Source: an uncultured Alphaproteobacteria bacterium (GTDB lineage Bacteria > Pseudomonadota > Alphaproteobacteria > Reyranellales > Reyranellaceae). Taken from it: DNA of 7,594 nt. The position numbers were made by a program, and so were the translations under genes. Position 1 is the first letter of the stretch. Each line of letters opens with the position of its first letter. The notes under the pieces are model-generated. The model saw nothing but the letters and a program-made list of their open reading frames with translations, was not told where the DNA came from and did not search any database. Location of the stretch: NCBI GenBank assembly GCA_903929895.1, contig CAIYWM010000993.1, positions 1 to 7,594 on the forward strand, written 5' to 3'. Shown here one piece after another: positions 6,283-7,594 of this stretch.

Positions 6283-6945
6283 ATGTCGAAGAAGCCCCGA
6301 ATCGTCCTCCTGCATGGCACACCCGTCGCCATCGAACCCATCCAGCGCGCGTTCGCCACGCGGTGGCCCGAGGCCGAGGCCGTCGACCTGCTCGACTCCT
6401 CGCTGTCGATCGATCGCGCCAAGGACCATGACCTGACGCCGCGCATGTTCGAGCGCTTCGTCGAGCTCGGCGGCTATGCGCATCGCATCGGGGCGGAGGC
6501 GATCCTCGTCACCTGCTCGGCGTTCGGGCCGGCGATCGAGCGCATGGCAAAGGAACTGCCGGTGCCCGTGCTGAAGCCCAACGAGGCGATGTTCCGGGAG
6601 GCGATCGGCCGGGGGCGGCGGATCGGGATGCTCGCCACCTTCGGGCCGTCGGTGCTGACCATGACGGAGGAGTTCGAGCAGTTTGTCGGTGAGGCGGGCG
6701 CGCAGGCAACGCTCGAGACGATCGTCGTCGAGGGCGCGATGGACGCGTTGCGCAAGGGCGACGCCGACCGGCACAACGCGCTGATCGCCGCGCGGGCGCC
6801 CGAGCTCGCGCACTGCGACGCCATCATGCTCGCGCATTTCTCGACCTCGCGCGCGCTGGCGGCCGTCGGCGCCGCGGTCGGGACGCCGGTGCTCACCGCG
6901 CCCGATGCCGCGGTCGACCGCATCAGGGCCGCCATCGGGGGCTGA
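6283..6945 (+). CDS. Asp/Glu racemase superfamily protein with only one of two catalytic cysteines
   Basis: A 220-residue protein of the aspartate/glutamate/hydantoin racemase fold, a family that includes racemases, maleate isomerase and arylmalonate decarboxylase. The first catalytic cysteine is Cys78 in ILVTCSAFGPAIE, and PVLKPNEAMFREAI (95-108) and RIGMLATFGPSVLTM (113-127) are the usual family strands. The second catalytic cysteine normally sits in a motif like xLxCT after the strand DAIML. Here that strand is followed by AHFSTS (184-189), so His185 stands where Cys is expected; the nearby Cys178 lies before the strand. A two-base racemase mechanism therefore seems unlikely, and a decarboxylase, isomerase or lyase activity is conceivable. 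The ATG at 6283 is chosen because translation upstream of it would overlap the previous gene in another frame. It lies 29 nt after that gene's stop, with a weak ribosome binding site, and is probably in the same operon. Substrate unknown. Confidence 0.8.
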   Translation: MSKKPRIVLLHGTPVAIEPIQRAFATRWPEAEAVDLLDSSLSIDRAKDHDLTPRMFERFVELGGYAHRIGAEAILVTCSAFGPAIERMAKELPVPVLKPNEAMFREAIGRGRRIGMLATFGPSVLTMTEEFEQFVGEAGAQATLETIVVEGAMDALRKGDADRHNALIAARAPELAHCDAIMLAHFSTSRALAAVGAAVGTPVLTAPDAAVDRIRAAIGG

Positions 6946-6965
6946 CGCCGGGCATTGGCCGATTT

Positions 6966-6973
6966 GAGGGAGG
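6966..6973 (+). promoter_or_regulatory. Shine-Dalgarno site for the MaoC gene
   Basis: GAGGGAGG lies 5 nt before GTG at 6979. It selects this GTG over an in-frame TTG at 6955, which would translate through the site. Confidence 0.7.
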
Positions 6974-6978
6974 ATAAC

Positions 6979-7449
6979 GTGGCAAAACGAATCGTCGAGA
7001 GTCCCAAAGCGATGAAGGCGCTGGTCGGTCAGGAGCTGGGGGTCAGCGACTGGCTGGTCATGACACAGGAACGGATCAACCTGTTCGCCGAAGCCAGTGG
7101 CGACCATCAGTGGATCCATGTCGATGTCGAGCGCTGCAAGACCGACATGCCGGATGGCAAGACCATCGCGCACGGCAATCTCACCTTCTCTGTGATCTCC
7201 ACCTTCGCTCGCGATGTGCTGAAGATCGACAACATGCGGAACGGCATCAACTATGGCTCGAACAAGGTGCGCTACACCAGCCCCGTGCAGGTCGGTGCGC
7301 GCATCCGCGGCCGCCAGAAGCTGCTGGCCGCCGACGACATGCCGAACGGCGGCATTCGCATGACCTACCAATGGACCGTCGAGATCGAGGGCAAGGACCG
7401 TCCGGCCTGCGTTGCCGAGACCATGAGCATCGCCTACGCCAAGACGTAA
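6979..7449 (+). CDS. MaoC family (R)-specific enoyl-CoA hydratase-like protein, NodN/HtdZ type
   Basis: A 156-residue single hot-dog-fold protein. MaoC-type hydratases add water to trans-2-enoyl-CoA to give (R)-3-hydroxyacyl-CoA, or do the reverse, in fatty acid, polyhydroxyalkanoate or catabolic pathways. The hydratase-2 motif is intact: INLFAEASGDHQWIHVD (33-49) contains the catalytic Asp42 and His47, and TIAHGNLTFS (62-71) is the following conserved turn and helix. INYGSNKVRYTSPVQVGARI further on is typical of the NodN/Rv0130 (HtdZ) subgroup, whose members are about 150 residues long. The length fits a complete single-domain enzyme acting as a dimer in the cytoplasm. The GTG start is supported by GAGGGAGG 5 nt upstream. 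It begins 33 nt after the racemase-like gene on the same strand and may be the last gene of that operon. Its acyl substrate cannot be inferred. Confidence 0.9.
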   Translation: MAKRIVESPKAMKALVGQELGVSDWLVMTQERINLFAEASGDHQWIHVDVERCKTDMPDGKTIAHGNLTFSVISTFARDVLKIDNMRNGINYGSNKVRYTSPVQVGARIRGRQKLLAADDMPNGGIRMTYQWTVEIEGKDRPACVAETMSIAYAKT

Positions 7450-7539
7450 GCGACCGCGACTGTCTTCCCCATTCAAATGAGACCTCTGCAAAAGGTCTTG
7501 GCGTCTTGGGCGATTGATGATTCACAGGAATCCTCTGAC

Positions 7540-7544
7540 GGAGG
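7540..7544 (+). promoter_or_regulatory. Shine-Dalgarno site of the truncated reading frame at the right edge
   Basis: GGAGG lies 5 nt before ATG at 7550, which makes this a credible translation start although only 15 codons are visible. Confidence 0.6.
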
Positions 7545-7549
7545 CTGTG

Positions 7550-7594
7550 ATGAAGCGAGGTCAGGAAGGTCAGCTGGGGTTAGCCGAGGCGTTC
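7550..7594 (+). CDS. Start of a probable transposase, 15 codons visible (3' end outside window)
   Basis: The frame starts with ATG after GGAGG and reads MKRGQEGQLGLAEAF to the window edge without a stop. The N-terminus resembles the QLSLAEAF-like openings I recall from IS5-type DDE transposases, and its position 56 bp inside a terminal-repeat-like sequence fits that. No catalytic residue is visible in so short a piece, so the call rests mainly on context. Confidence 0.5.
   Translation, partial: MKRGQEGQLGLAEAF

Larger units (their letters stand above)
7479..7594 (+). mobile_element. Probable left end of an insertion sequence (IS5-family-like), truncated by the window
   Basis: GAGACCTCTGCAAAA at 7479-7493 resembles terminal inverted repeats of the form (G)AGACCTTTGCAAAA that I recall from IS5-type elements. 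It is followed by a 56-bp leader and the start of a reading frame with a good ribosome binding site, the layout of an IS left end. AGACCT (7480-7485) and AGGTCT (7493-7498) can also pair as a small stem-loop. The right end and any target duplication lie beyond the window, so the family and the exact boundary are provisional. The supposed insertion point is 29 bp after the MaoC stop codon and interrupts no recognisable gene. Confidence 0.5.

Noticed and set aside
6211..7491. Open frame of 426 codons on the minus strand across the racemase-like and MaoC genes
   Set aside because: It is the antisense shadow of two genes with intact family motifs and good starts, and its translation is low-complexity His/Arg/Asp/Gly-rich.
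7480..7498. Stem-loop AGACCT/AGGTCT as an intrinsic terminator for the MaoC operon
   Set aside because: The stem is only 6 bp, AT-containing, and followed by TGGCG with no T-run; a terminal-repeat role is a better explanation.

Overview
This GC-rich window (sampled lines run from about 57 to 80 % GC) looks like the chromosome of a proteobacterium, most likely an alphaproteobacterium of the Rhodospirillales/Hyphomicrobiales type. That placement rests on GC content, frequent GTG starts, the layout of the cytochrome bd genes and the kinds of accessory genes. No rRNA, tRNA or CRISPR array is visible.

Left block (2-4188, + strand): the downstream part of a cytochrome bd quinol oxidase operon. It holds the C-terminal part of CydB, an unusual two-helix CydX-type small subunit, and the heterodimeric ABC exporter CydD-CydC needed to assemble the oxidase. 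The genes are tightly packed (12 nt, 18 nt, then a 4-nt ATGA overlap), as expected for one transcript that makes the oxidase together with its assembly transporter. cydA presumably lies just left of the window.

Middle (4235-5431, - strand): a convergent gene for a divergent member of the iron-containing alcohol dehydrogenase fold. It keeps the nucleotide-binding glycine motif, but by eye most of the usual metal ligands are missing. A strong AGGAGG Shine-Dalgarno sequence fixes its GTG start.

Right block (5543-7449, + strand): divergent from the dehydrogenase across a 111-bp promoter region lie three co-directional genes. They encode a ModA-like substrate-binding protein with no signal peptide, an Asp/Glu-racemase-superfamily protein that has the first catalytic cysteine but not the second, and a NodN/HtdZ-type MaoC hydratase. 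No permease, ATPase or regulator accompanies them. They may form a small uncharacterised metabolic cluster, but their substrates cannot be read from the sequence.

Right edge (7479-7594): probably the left end of an insertion sequence. It has a terminal-repeat-like motif, a 56-bp leader, a good ribosome binding site and the first 15 codons of a reading frame cut by the window edge. It sits 29 bp after the MaoC stop codon.
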